Shown: piece after piece, positions 36,501 through 43,857 of the stretch
How the letters are laid out: each line of letters starts with the position of its first letter
How positions within the stretch are numbered: position 1 is the first letter of the stretch
From: Chlamydiota bacterium
GTDB taxonomy: Bacteria > Chlamydiota > Chlamydiia > Chlamydiales > JAAKFR01
Direction of reading: 5' to 3'
Assembly (NCBI GenBank): GCA_021772465.1
Contig: JAJFLX010000001.1
Span: forward strand, 186,001-250,000
Length of the DNA stretch: 64,000 bases
Made by a program: the position numbers and the translations under genes
Notes under the pieces: model-generated
The model's input: only the letters and a program-made list of their open reading frames with translations
What the model was told of the DNA's origin: nothing
The model's database searches: none

Positions 36501-36766
36501 TGATCATCGAAGAGGTACGCGACCGATTCGGCCCCCTCCCTGAGCCAGTAAAATGGCTTCACCGTCTCTCTCGGGTCCGCCTTTTTGCTGCAAAGAATCA
36601 ATTCAGCGTGATTAAGCTCTCAAAATTTACCCTCTTCGCTGAGCAGGCTCACGGCTCTAAAAAGAAGATCAGTCAAAAAATTGTCGTCCCACCTCCTCAA
36701 TCACCTGAAGATTTTGAATCTCTGATTATTGAGGCTTTGAGAGCCAATTTTCCTATAGCCAATTAA
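33530..36766 (+). CDS. mfd: Transcription-repair coupling factor Mfd
   Basis: A 1078-residue DNA translocase. The start is the ATG inside the end of alaS, preceded by GGAGGC; the frame extends further back but only as antisense-like Arg/Cys-rich sequence. Order: UvrB-homology region with SRGGILDLYPVNSPDPFRVE, an RNA-polymerase interaction domain with GEAVVHMDQGVGRFLGIE, then motor motifs GDVGYGKTEVAMRAAF (about residue 583), DEEQRFG, LSATPIPRTLYMS and QMRGRVGRW, and a C-terminal TRCF domain. It removes stalled polymerase and recruits UvrA. Length fits chlamydial Mfd (about 1080). Confidence 0.96.
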   Translation: MDREKALLTHTRAALEKIEQGGDLIVEKLWEAPKAFLIAEVQKKSGKHVVVMTDHKRLFDDLPYFLGKEPSDFPAWESLPSEEIPPSSDIVGERYERLRSLQESSEPQVIVTNIQAILQKLLPPTKLKKLHLELAVGEEVPFELLPEVLTEMGYHRKGVAADKGEFASRGGILDLYPVNSPDPFRVEFWGDEIASIRKYDPISQTSVQKIDRVLITPGEELELLGGEKQLCTLFDYLGPETVVVFDDITHLEDKYVTLSAMAGSKSRIFCTLEELFEKIEPLQKLFFSRESLEEISTVKQLADVSKAYAKSAPAQPITFECFNRTWEAFRWHAPFEHLNDLTQETDTLNLPPLPDSSIRFLYQNESEKTALLKKLPEGFSPQMERGYLGSGFFLEEPPFAIIPMTELTHKYKVRRQKQRTHYHTLPSEVLSLNPGEAVVHMDQGVGRFLGIEKRPNHLGVETEFMLVEYAGGGKLFVPMENANLISKYIGASEVPPELHTIGSSRWKRTRERTQQAIIGYAHDLLKIQAERVIKGGFSYPPDGELSLQFATEFPYHETPDQLLALEQIEKDMLSNTSMDRLICGDVGYGKTEVAMRAAFRAVVEGGKQVAVLVPTTMLALQHFETFSDRMRNFPIRIGLLSRFKKRKELMQTIQSAAEGQIDILIGTHRIVSKDVQFKQLGLVVIDEEQRFGVRAKEHLKQLKSEIDCLTLSATPIPRTLYMSLVGARDLSVINTPPEDRLPIQSIVCKSSDDLLKNALLRELAREGQAYVVHNRVETIFQMAEKIRTLLPQAKIVVGHGQMGAQELDTVFHLFKSGQADILIATSIIENGIDIPNANTILIDRADRLGLADLYQMRGRVGRWNRKAYCYFIVPSTKELSEHSRKRLSALAAGGNGMKIAMHDLELRGAGNILGTEQSGHVAAIGFQLYCKLLKKTVAALKKQSQPLFYHEVKVEMPFDARLPADYVDESSLRMEMYQRLGDAEDFEEIDLIIEEVRDRFGPLPEPVKWLHRLSRVRLFAAKNQFSVIKLSKFTLFAEQAHGSKKKISQKIVVPPPQSPEDFESLIIEALRANFPIAN

Positions 36767-36792
36767 GCCAAGGGTGACTACATTTCTCTCCT

Positions 36793-37770
36793 ATGCTTCT
36801 CGATGCTCTTCACTGCCGAAACAAAAAAAGACCTCCCATCTGGCTCATGCGCCAAGCGGGACGCTACCTCCCTGAGTACCGCGCCTTAAGGGAGGGCCGC
36901 ACCCTTCTTGACATGTTTCACGACCCCAAAACAATTGTCGAAGTCACTAAACTCCCTCTCGATATTCTCCAAGTCGATGCGGCCATCTTATTCAGTGATA
37001 TCCTCACCGTGTTCGATGGACTTGGCATCCGCTATGATTTTCAAGAGGGAGTCGGGCCCGTTGTTCAAGACAGCCCCGATCGCATCGAAATGCAAGACCC
37101 TCACGTAGCTTATGTCAATGTGATCGAAGCGATCGAGCAGCTCAAAGAGGAGCTCGAAGTTCCTCTTCTCGGCTTTGCAGGCGCACCTTTTACTGTCGCC
37201 AGCTACCTGATTGAAGGAGGGTCAAGTCGCGATCTAAAAAAAACCAAGCAGTGGCTCTTTCGAGACCCTGAAGGGTTTACAAAACTTCTCGATCAGATCA
37301 CCGTTGCCACCATCGAATACCTCAACTGCCAGGTGCGCGCTGGCGTCGATGCGATTCAACTCTTCGACTCCTGGGCGAATGCTCTGTCAATCTATGAATT
37401 TCGTACTTACTGCTTAGAACCTATGCGGAAAATCATGAAAGCGGTCGATCACCCCACCCTGCTCTTTTGTCGCGGCTCCTCGCTTTTTGCTCCTGAGCTT
37501 GCCAAGCTGCAGCCCGCTGCTATAAGTGTGGACTGGAGTGGTGATCTTCTCGCCATCCGCGACCAAATTCCTCGCTCTATCGCCCTTCAAGGCAACCTCG
37601 ACCCCATGCTCCTTTATGCTTCAAAAGAGAAGATTGCAGAGGGTGCCGACCGCCTACTCTTCGGGATGAAAGATGACCCCGGTTTTATCTTCAATCTAGG
37701 ACACGGCCTACTTCCTGATATCCCGGTAGAAAATGTGAAATTTTTGGTAGACCATGTTCGTCGATCCTAA
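36793..37770 (+). CDS. hemE: Uroporphyrinogen decarboxylase
   Basis: A 325-residue enzyme that converts uroporphyrinogen III to coproporphyrinogen III. The family signatures PPIWLMRQAGRYLPEYR (N-terminal) and GFAGAPFTVASYLIEGGSS are present, as is DAAILFSDILTVFDGLG with the catalytic Asp and the GHGLLPDIPVENV end. Twenty-six bases after mfd; overlaps hemN by 17 bases. With hemN and hemG it covers consecutive late steps of haem synthesis, all on the plus strand. Confidence 0.96.
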   Translation: MLLDALHCRNKKRPPIWLMRQAGRYLPEYRALREGRTLLDMFHDPKTIVEVTKLPLDILQVDAAILFSDILTVFDGLGIRYDFQEGVGPVVQDSPDRIEMQDPHVAYVNVIEAIEQLKEELEVPLLGFAGAPFTVASYLIEGGSSRDLKKTKQWLFRDPEGFTKLLDQITVATIEYLNCQVRAGVDAIQLFDSWANALSIYEFRTYCLEPMRKIMKAVDHPTLLFCRGSSLFAPELAKLQPAAISVDWSGDLLAIRDQIPRSIALQGNLDPMLLYASKEKIAEGADRLLFGMKDDPGFIFNLGHGLLPDIPVENVKFLVDHVRRS

Positions 37771-39115
37771 CACACTGGCCGAATTCAACCAGCCAGCGCC
37801 TCGCTACACCTCCTATCCAACAGCCCCTGAGTGGGGGCCGCTTCTCCCCTTAACTTATGCCGAAAAGCTCGAAGCGCACACCGATGAGCCCCTCTCACTT
37901 TACTTCCATATCCCGTTTTGCAAGACGATGTGTCTCTACTGCGCCTGCTCGGTTGTGCTCAACCGCAAACCTGAAAATGAGAGCCGCTACGTCGACTACT
38001 TGATGCGAGAGATTGATCTGGTCGCTGCGCATCTCGGCTCATCGCGGCGTGCTGTCCAAATCCATTTCGGAGGAGGCACCCCAACGAAACTCTCGATCCC
38101 CCTCTTTGAGAAGCTTTTCACAAAAATTGCCTCCACCTTTGAAATCGATTTTTCCAAAGAGGTGGCTATAGAGATTGACCCCCGTACTGTTCTTGAAGAG
38201 AGCGGGGCTAAATTACATATGCTCAAAAGACTCGGGTTTAATCGCGTCAGCTTTGGAGTGCAAGATACGGACCCTAAAGTCCAGGAGGCGATCAAAAGAA
38301 GGCAGTCTGTCGAGATGACAAGAGAGTGCTACTCACTTGCCCGTGATCTCGGATTTAACGGGGTGAATATCGATTTGATCTACGGACTCCCTCATCAGAC
38401 TCAGGAGAGTTTTCGAAAGACGGTCTCCGATATTTTACAGCTCCGCCCCGACCGGATTGCGATGTTTTCCTATGCCAAAGTGCCCTGGCTTAAAAAGCAT
38501 CAGAAGGCAATTCGAGAAGAGACGCTCCCTACAACTGAGACAAAATTTCAGATCTACGCAGAGGCGAGAAAAGCATTTATTGAGGGGGGATATATTGCCA
38601 TCGGTATGGACCATTTTGCTCTTGAAGAAGACGAGATAGTCACCTGCTTGCGCGATAAAACTTTGGGACGAAATTTCCAAGGCTACACAGCGAAACTCTC
38701 TAAAGATATGTTAGGCTTCGGTGTCACTGCCATCGGCTCGATTCAAGATACCTATGTCCAAAACATCAAGGGGCTCACAGACTACTATTCGGCCATCGAC
38801 CGAGGAGAGCTTCCCATTCATCTTGGAAAAGTCTCCACTCCCGACGACTTGCTGCGCAAATGGGTGATCCACACCTTAATGTGCACGTTCGAGCTCGATA
38901 AAGAGCTTTTCCACTCAACCTTTGGCACTTCTTTTGACACCTATTTTGCACCCCTAGCTGAAAAACTAGAGGCGCTTGAAAGTCGCGGGCTTATCCACCA
39001 AACTAGCAGCCGCATCGTCGCTAGCGAGCTCGGAGAGCTATTCATCCGACTCGTTGCTATGCCCTTTGATGCTTACATTCGCCCCGAAATCGACCAGTTT
39101 TCAAGATCAGTATGA
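37754..39115 (+). CDS. hemN: Oxygen-independent coproporphyrinogen III oxidase HemN
   Basis: A 453-residue radical-SAM enzyme. The cluster motif is HIPFCKTMCLYCACS with Cys56, Cys60 and Cys63; the following FGGGTPTKLS and the RVSFGVQDTDPKVQEAI segment are typical of HemN rather than of the shorter HemW. The C-terminal HemN domain (FALEEDEI, FQGYTAK) is present. It converts coproporphyrinogen III to protoporphyrinogen IX without oxygen, using SAM. Overlaps hemE by 17 and hemG by four bases. Confidence 0.95.
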   Translation: MFVDPNTLAEFNQPAPRYTSYPTAPEWGPLLPLTYAEKLEAHTDEPLSLYFHIPFCKTMCLYCACSVVLNRKPENESRYVDYLMREIDLVAAHLGSSRRAVQIHFGGGTPTKLSIPLFEKLFTKIASTFEIDFSKEVAIEIDPRTVLEESGAKLHMLKRLGFNRVSFGVQDTDPKVQEAIKRRQSVEMTRECYSLARDLGFNGVNIDLIYGLPHQTQESFRKTVSDILQLRPDRIAMFSYAKVPWLKKHQKAIREETLPTTETKFQIYAEARKAFIEGGYIAIGMDHFALEEDEIVTCLRDKTLGRNFQGYTAKLSKDMLGFGVTAIGSIQDTYVQNIKGLTDYYSAIDRGELPIHLGKVSTPDDLLRKWVIHTLMCTFELDKELFHSTFGTSFDTYFAPLAEKLEALESRGLIHQTSSRIVASELGELFIRLVAMPFDAYIRPEIDQFSRSV

Positions 39116-40293
39116 AAATCGTTATCATTGGCGCTGGCATTGCAGGGCTTACTGCCGCTTTCACACTTCAAAAAAAACATCAAGTGGTTGTACTTGAGAG
39201 CTCAAACAGGCCTGGAGGGTGGATTCACTCCACTGAGCTCGGCGGCTTTCTCTTTGAAAGAGGTCCTCGAGGTTTTCGCCCCGAAGGGAAGGGAAAAAAG
39301 ACCCTCGCTCTTGCTCAAGAGCTCGGCTTGAAGCTTATTTCTGCAAATCCTGAATCGAAAATCCGCTACCTCGCCCTAAATGGGGAGCTTCGCCCTATTT
39401 CCCCTATGTTTCTTCTCAAAAATGGGGGAGCTGCAGCCTTCTTTAGAGACCTCCTGATGCCCAAAACAACGTCCGAGGAAGATCGATCGATTTTCTCTTT
39501 TTGCAAAGAGAGGTATGGTCCTCTTTTCACACAAACTTTTATCGATCCCCTTGTGGCAGGCATTTACGGGGGAGACCTTAAAAAACTCTCCATGAAAAGT
39601 TGTTTCCCAAACCTTTGGAAGCATCGATTTTTGACCCTAATGAGAAAACGAGAACGCGCTCCTACCTCGCTCTATACCTTTGAAGGGGGGATGGAGAGCA
39701 TGCCTCAGGCCCTTGCTTCCCGCATTGACCTTCATTTGAATACTCCTGCGCTGGCGATCGAGCCCGGCCGGGTGGTGACTCCCTCTAGAGATTTTGAAGC
39801 CGACCATGTCCTACTCGCTGCCCCTCCCCATCTGCTAGGCCTTTCTTCTCCTTGCTCTTACGCATCGCTCACCACGGTCAGCTTGGGGTGGAAAAAACAT
39901 CTTCTCACTCACAAAGGATTTGGATTTCTCGTCCCCTCATCTGAAAAGGAATCGATTCTCGGCATCACCTTCGACTCTGAAATTTTCTCGAGAGGGGACA
40001 AGACACAACTCTGTGTGATGCTTCGAGGCGAAGATCCGCTTGAAAAAGCCCTTGCAGCTGTGGAGAAATATCTCAAGATCAAAGCGGAGCCAGACGAGGT
40101 TCTTCTCTTTGAAGCTAAGTATGCAATCCCACAATACGAAGTGGGCTACGAGCAAAGAGTTGCGAGGTTTAGAGCAGCGCTCCCCAAAGGCGTCACTCCC
40201 CTTGGAAGCTCTTATGATGGCGTGGGTGTCAACGACTGCATCGATGCCGCTTTCGCACTAGCGCGAGTAGATGGCTTGAAACCCGTGATCTAA
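39112..40293 (+). CDS. hemG: Protoporphyrinogen oxidase, HemG/HemY type (FAD)
   Basis: A 393-residue flavoprotein of the amine-oxidase family. The FAD motif is IVIIGAGIAGLTAAFTLQ at the very N-terminus, followed by VLESSNRPGGWIHST and FERGPRGFRP; the C-terminus has GVGVNDCIDAAFALA. It is the oxygen-dependent-type protein (HemY family); in chlamydial genomes it is named hemG. It oxidises protoporphyrinogen IX to protoporphyrin IX. Shorter than the 450-480 usual for the family. ATGA overlap with hemN; its 3' end overlaps the convergent glycosyltransferase gene by 36 bases. Confidence 0.93.
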   Translation: MKIVIIGAGIAGLTAAFTLQKKHQVVVLESSNRPGGWIHSTELGGFLFERGPRGFRPEGKGKKTLALAQELGLKLISANPESKIRYLALNGELRPISPMFLLKNGGAAAFFRDLLMPKTTSEEDRSIFSFCKERYGPLFTQTFIDPLVAGIYGGDLKKLSMKSCFPNLWKHRFLTLMRKRERAPTSLYTFEGGMESMPQALASRIDLHLNTPALAIEPGRVVTPSRDFEADHVLLAAPPHLLGLSSPCSYASLTTVSLGWKKHLLTHKGFGFLVPSSEKESILGITFDSEIFSRGDKTQLCVMLRGEDPLEKALAAVEKYLKIKAEPDEVLLFEAKYAIPQYEVGYEQRVARFRAALPKGVTPLGSSYDGVGVNDCIDAAFALARVDGLKPVI

Positions 40294-43200
40294 GCAGCTC
40301 CACCCCTTCGTTTCAAGAAATTCTGCCACAAGTTTCCCCTGCCCCCCGAAGGGTAGGGCCCATCCATCGATCATTACAACGCTCTCATCGGAGAGAAATT
40401 TGTACGCTCTCTTTACCTCTTTGAGCATTTTTTTCTGTGAGCTTTGGGGATCGGCCCAATTGAATTCCGTGCAGTCGAGATAAAGAAGGTCTACCGGCTC
40501 TTTGAGTTGCTCTAAAGAGGCGTAGGAGTGATAGCTCCCCTCCCGGTGCCACTCAGCCCACGCTTTGAAAATATCAGAACTTGTTGACCCTAGCTCGACG
40601 ATCGAATGAAGTCCTCGACTCTCCATAAGGTCAAAGGCGCGCTCAAAATGCGGCTTTCTCGGGTCGTTCTCTAAAAGGGTGAGAGTAGGATCATTTTCAA
40701 AAAGCTCCTCGTAAACCTGTTGGTAGAGCGCTTTCGATGAGCCGTTACCGTGAATAACAGAGGGCCTAGTCTTGGTGACCAAGCAATCGACAGTTTTTTG
40801 TTGCAAGTCTAGCTTGAGATCGTCTCGATCGAGCGACACAAGAGGGATAAAGAGTTCGCAATCGGTGTCGAGAATCATCTGCTCTGGGTGGTAGAGAAAA
40901 TAGACCATCAAGAGTCCTTGATCATCCGTCTCATCGGGTATAGGAGAGATCTCTTCGAAGATCTGTTTGAGAGCTGCAACATACCCCATGTAAGAGCCTG
41001 AGTTGAGGTATTTGAATCGACTCGCTGTCTCGGGGTGAATGTTGGCTACGTGAGGGAAGGGGTGGCAGTTGGTCTCAGCAGAAAAGGTGTAGGGGACCTG
41101 CATCTTGTGAAATTTTTCTAGCAACGTCTCAGCATCGGCTAGAATAAGAACATCGTAGGCATCGATAAAAAGAACAATATCATCTTCAGGCAAAGCCTCG
41201 AGATACGTTTTGAACTCACGAAGACACATCCCAAAGGAGAAGGGCTTGCCCATCCCTACGATGTCGAGCTCGATCCCTTGCTCGTTGCAAGAGTGGAGGA
41301 GCTGGTCGAGATTCTTCACATGATGCGACGCGCAAGTGCAAAGATGGAGCTTGGCTTGGGGGTTGGGTTTGAAAGAAACCTTGCCTCCTTGAGGACGCCC
41401 TCCCTCCCAAGGGGGAGCCCCCCACTTCTCTCGGGCAAACTTAAAAATCTGCTCCCCAGCGACCATGTAACCGAGGTTTCTTTTTAACCGATTGAGCGGC
41501 CCTGGATTGTCAGCATTGTCTTTGATGAGCTGCTCTGTCATCCTGCACGCTTCACTAAAATGTCCGGCCTTGTAAGCTGCAATGGAGTAGTGCCAATTGA
41601 GTGCACTATCTGTCACATAGCTTCCTTCTCGCGTAAAGTGTCTCGCTCCAAATGCTTTTAAAACAGCGTCATAGCTCTTGTCGTACTCCCTTTTTTTGTC
41701 GTAGTATTTACTCAAAAAATAGAGCGGGTCGATCATGAGAGGGAAATTTTTATGCGCCGATTCGTAGGCTGCAAGGATCTCCTCCTCGCTTTTATTTTGA
41801 ATCTCATGGATCTGCGCAAGGGTTGTAAAAAAATTGGCTCGCTCCCAGGGGGTCTCCATTTTCTGGATCGATTTTGTTGTTGGGATCTCTGCTACTCCCA
41901 TCTTGATGCGATCGTCAAATCCAAAGCGATCGAATTGAGTGCGATTTTTGCAGAGCTCTTCAAAAGCTTGCTTCTCCTCGTCAAGAGAGGGGTTTTCGGG
42001 AAAATGCAGGAACGTTCCAAAATCTAAAGCATTGCAGATATACTGCTCAACGCCTGCTTCACGCGCACTTTTCGCAAAAATGATAAATTCCCAGTCATCG
42101 CTTCCATCGATATAAGTGAGTCGATCGATGCAATCGGTCTTGACCAAGTAGACTTGATGGACCAAAGGCACTTGAAACGACCCCTTTTTCTTGCGATTGA
42201 AGATCACATCGTAGTCGGGGTGATTTTTACAGTAGCCATTTTCATTGATCGCTGGAAAAAAGTTGCAGTAGGGGTCATTTTCAATGGTAACAGAGCGGAG
42301 AAGGGGCGCAATAATTGGCTTATCTTCGTTTACAAGGTAGCGGAGAGTCTCAGGAGCCACAAAATTATCGCAGTCGCATACGAAATAGTAGGAGCATCTA
42401 AGGCTTTTCGCTTTTTCCAAGCTACGATTGCGGATAGCCCCAAGCTTTTTCCACTTATCGGGATTCCAGTTATGCATGTGAAGGTCGTTGAGGTTTTCGA
42501 CCTCAATATGTTCAAAGAGCACTGCAGCGTAAGAGTCCGCTACGCGAGCAGCCCACTTTTCAAGTAGCTCTTCTGTCTCATCGCAATTGTTGTTGGTATT
42601 GATGTAGAGTGTGATTTTTCTTTTGTCGTAATCGAGATTTTCAATGCAATTGAGAAAGGTCGGCAGAACATGCGCTTTATTTCTCGCTAAAATGGCAATC
42701 ATCACCGATTGATCTTCTTTGAAGCCGATCTGCTCATACGCCTTCTCGAGCTTCTCTCTGCACTCGGCAGGTACTTTTTTCGAAAGAAGGGGCCTACAAG
42801 TCGCGATGCACTCCTCAGTTTTTCCTAGCTGCTCTGTGGCTATAAAAAGCTCATAATCAATTCCCCACTCTTCAGTCCATTCAAACCGGCATATCACATT
42901 TTGAGTCTCTTCTTTAGGGAGCTGCTTCCACCCGTGGATCAACTCGTAGGCCAGCTCAGGCTTTTCGTGGGTGTTGTAGAGCTCTGCTAAATAGAAAATA
43001 GGCTCAGGACGGTGGGGGCGGCATCGGTGCGCACGCATAAAGCCTTCAGCTACCTGGTCAAAATCAAATCCAGCCTCGAGCTCAATCATAGCGATTCGAA
43101 GCAGCGCAAAAAACACCTCTTCATCTTCCTCCCCCATTTCTACGCGTCTCTTGTACACCTCCCGAGCTTCAAATGGGCGTCCCGCATCGTTTAAACTTTC

Positions 43201-43851
43201 ACCGAGATAAAAGACATAGCGGGAGTTGTCTGGCTCCTCTTCGAGCGCTTTTTTTAACACCTCAGCGGCTTCATCGTATTTTTTAGGGTTTTGAGACCTC
43301 GCTCCATCGGCGCCGTAGCAATTTACGACACCCTCCAAGCCTTTGGCCACATACACCGTATTGCAATCTAGATACTCATGGAGTACACCAACCCATTTCC
43401 AAGGAAGATCACTTCGAACGAGCTGTGGTTTATCATAAGCCACTCCCCCTTTGTGCTCCCATCTTATTGAGTAAGCAGAGGCGGTAAGCTTTGGAAGCCC
43501 CTCTACCCCTCTGAATTCGATCCAGTCGTCGGCATCAAGAAAGAGAATATAATCTCCTTTATCGCGCGCTAAATCGAGCGCTTCGGTGCGGTTGTGCCCG
43601 AAGTCTTTCCAAGGACGCTCATGGAGCTCCCCGGGATGCCCTTTCATGTGCTCGAGGATGACGCCTTGCGTCCCATCTGTAGAGCCTGTATCGACAATCA
43701 CCCAGTAGTCGATCCAATCTTTAACTGAGTCGAGCGCTCTTGTGATTACATGCGCTTCATTTTTAACGATCATATTCAAACAGATCGTCTCTTTGGCTTG
43801 AAGAGAGCTCACAGCTAGAAGAGAAACAAGTAACCATTTAAACATCATCAT
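40258..43851 (-). CDS. Giant multidomain glycosyltransferase with COLGALT-like and PLOD-like domains
   Basis: A 1197-residue protein. Order: signal-peptide-like start (1-19, SSLQA before KET); a GT2 domain (about 23-175) with NMIVKNEAHVI and FLDADDW; TPR-like helices (about 190-370); a domain at about 384-615 resembling the N-terminal transferase domain of animal collagen galactosyltransferases (AILARNKAHVLPTFL, CDCDNFVAPETL, PIIAPLL, CNALDFGTF); TPR-like helices (about 665-790); a domain at about 834-1045 like the glucosyltransferase part of PLOD lysyl hydroxylases (FIDAYDVL, FSAETNCHP, KYLNSGSYMGY, TDDQ, VIHGNG); and a C-terminal part (about 1075-1197) with a methyltransferase-like end (DLLYLDCTEF, VVMIDGW). 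The neighbouring collagen-like protein is the probable substrate. Confidence 0.82.
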   Translation of the reverse strand: MMMFKWLLVSLLAVSSLQAKETICLNMIVKNEAHVITRALDSVKDWIDYWVIVDTGSTDGTQGVILEHMKGHPGELHERPWKDFGHNRTEALDLARDKGDYILFLDADDWIEFRGVEGLPKLTASAYSIRWEHKGGVAYDKPQLVRSDLPWKWVGVLHEYLDCNTVYVAKGLEGVVNCYGADGARSQNPKKYDEAAEVLKKALEEEPDNSRYVFYLGESLNDAGRPFEAREVYKRRVEMGEEDEEVFFALLRIAMIELEAGFDFDQVAEGFMRAHRCRPHRPEPIFYLAELYNTHEKPELAYELIHGWKQLPKEETQNVICRFEWTEEWGIDYELFIATEQLGKTEECIATCRPLLSKKVPAECREKLEKAYEQIGFKEDQSVMIAILARNKAHVLPTFLNCIENLDYDKRKITLYINTNNNCDETEELLEKWAARVADSYAAVLFEHIEVENLNDLHMHNWNPDKWKKLGAIRNRSLEKAKSLRCSYYFVCDCDNFVAPETLRYLVNEDKPIIAPLLRSVTIENDPYCNFFPAINENGYCKNHPDYDVIFNRKKKGSFQVPLVHQVYLVKTDCIDRLTYIDGSDDWEFIIFAKSAREAGVEQYICNALDFGTFLHFPENPSLDEEKQAFEELCKNRTQFDRFGFDDRIKMGVAEIPTTKSIQKMETPWERANFFTTLAQIHEIQNKSEEEILAAYESAHKNFPLMIDPLYFLSKYYDKKREYDKSYDAVLKAFGARHFTREGSYVTDSALNWHYSIAAYKAGHFSEACRMTEQLIKDNADNPGPLNRLKRNLGYMVAGEQIFKFAREKWGAPPWEGGRPQGGKVSFKPNPQAKLHLCTCASHHVKNLDQLLHSCNEQGIELDIVGMGKPFSFGMCLREFKTYLEALPEDDIVLFIDAYDVLILADAETLLEKFHKMQVPYTFSAETNCHPFPHVANIHPETASRFKYLNSGSYMGYVAALKQIFEEISPIPDETDDQGLLMVYFLYHPEQMILDTDCELFIPLVSLDRDDLKLDLQQKTVDCLVTKTRPSVIHGNGSSKALYQQVYEELFENDPTLTLLENDPRKPHFERAFDLMESRGLHSIVELGSTSSDIFKAWAEWHREGSYHSYASLEQLKEPVDLLYLDCTEFNWADPQSSQKKMLKEVKRAYKFLSDESVVMIDGWALPFGGQGKLVAEFLETKGWSCLDHGFQAIYSR

Positions 43852-43857
43852 ACCATT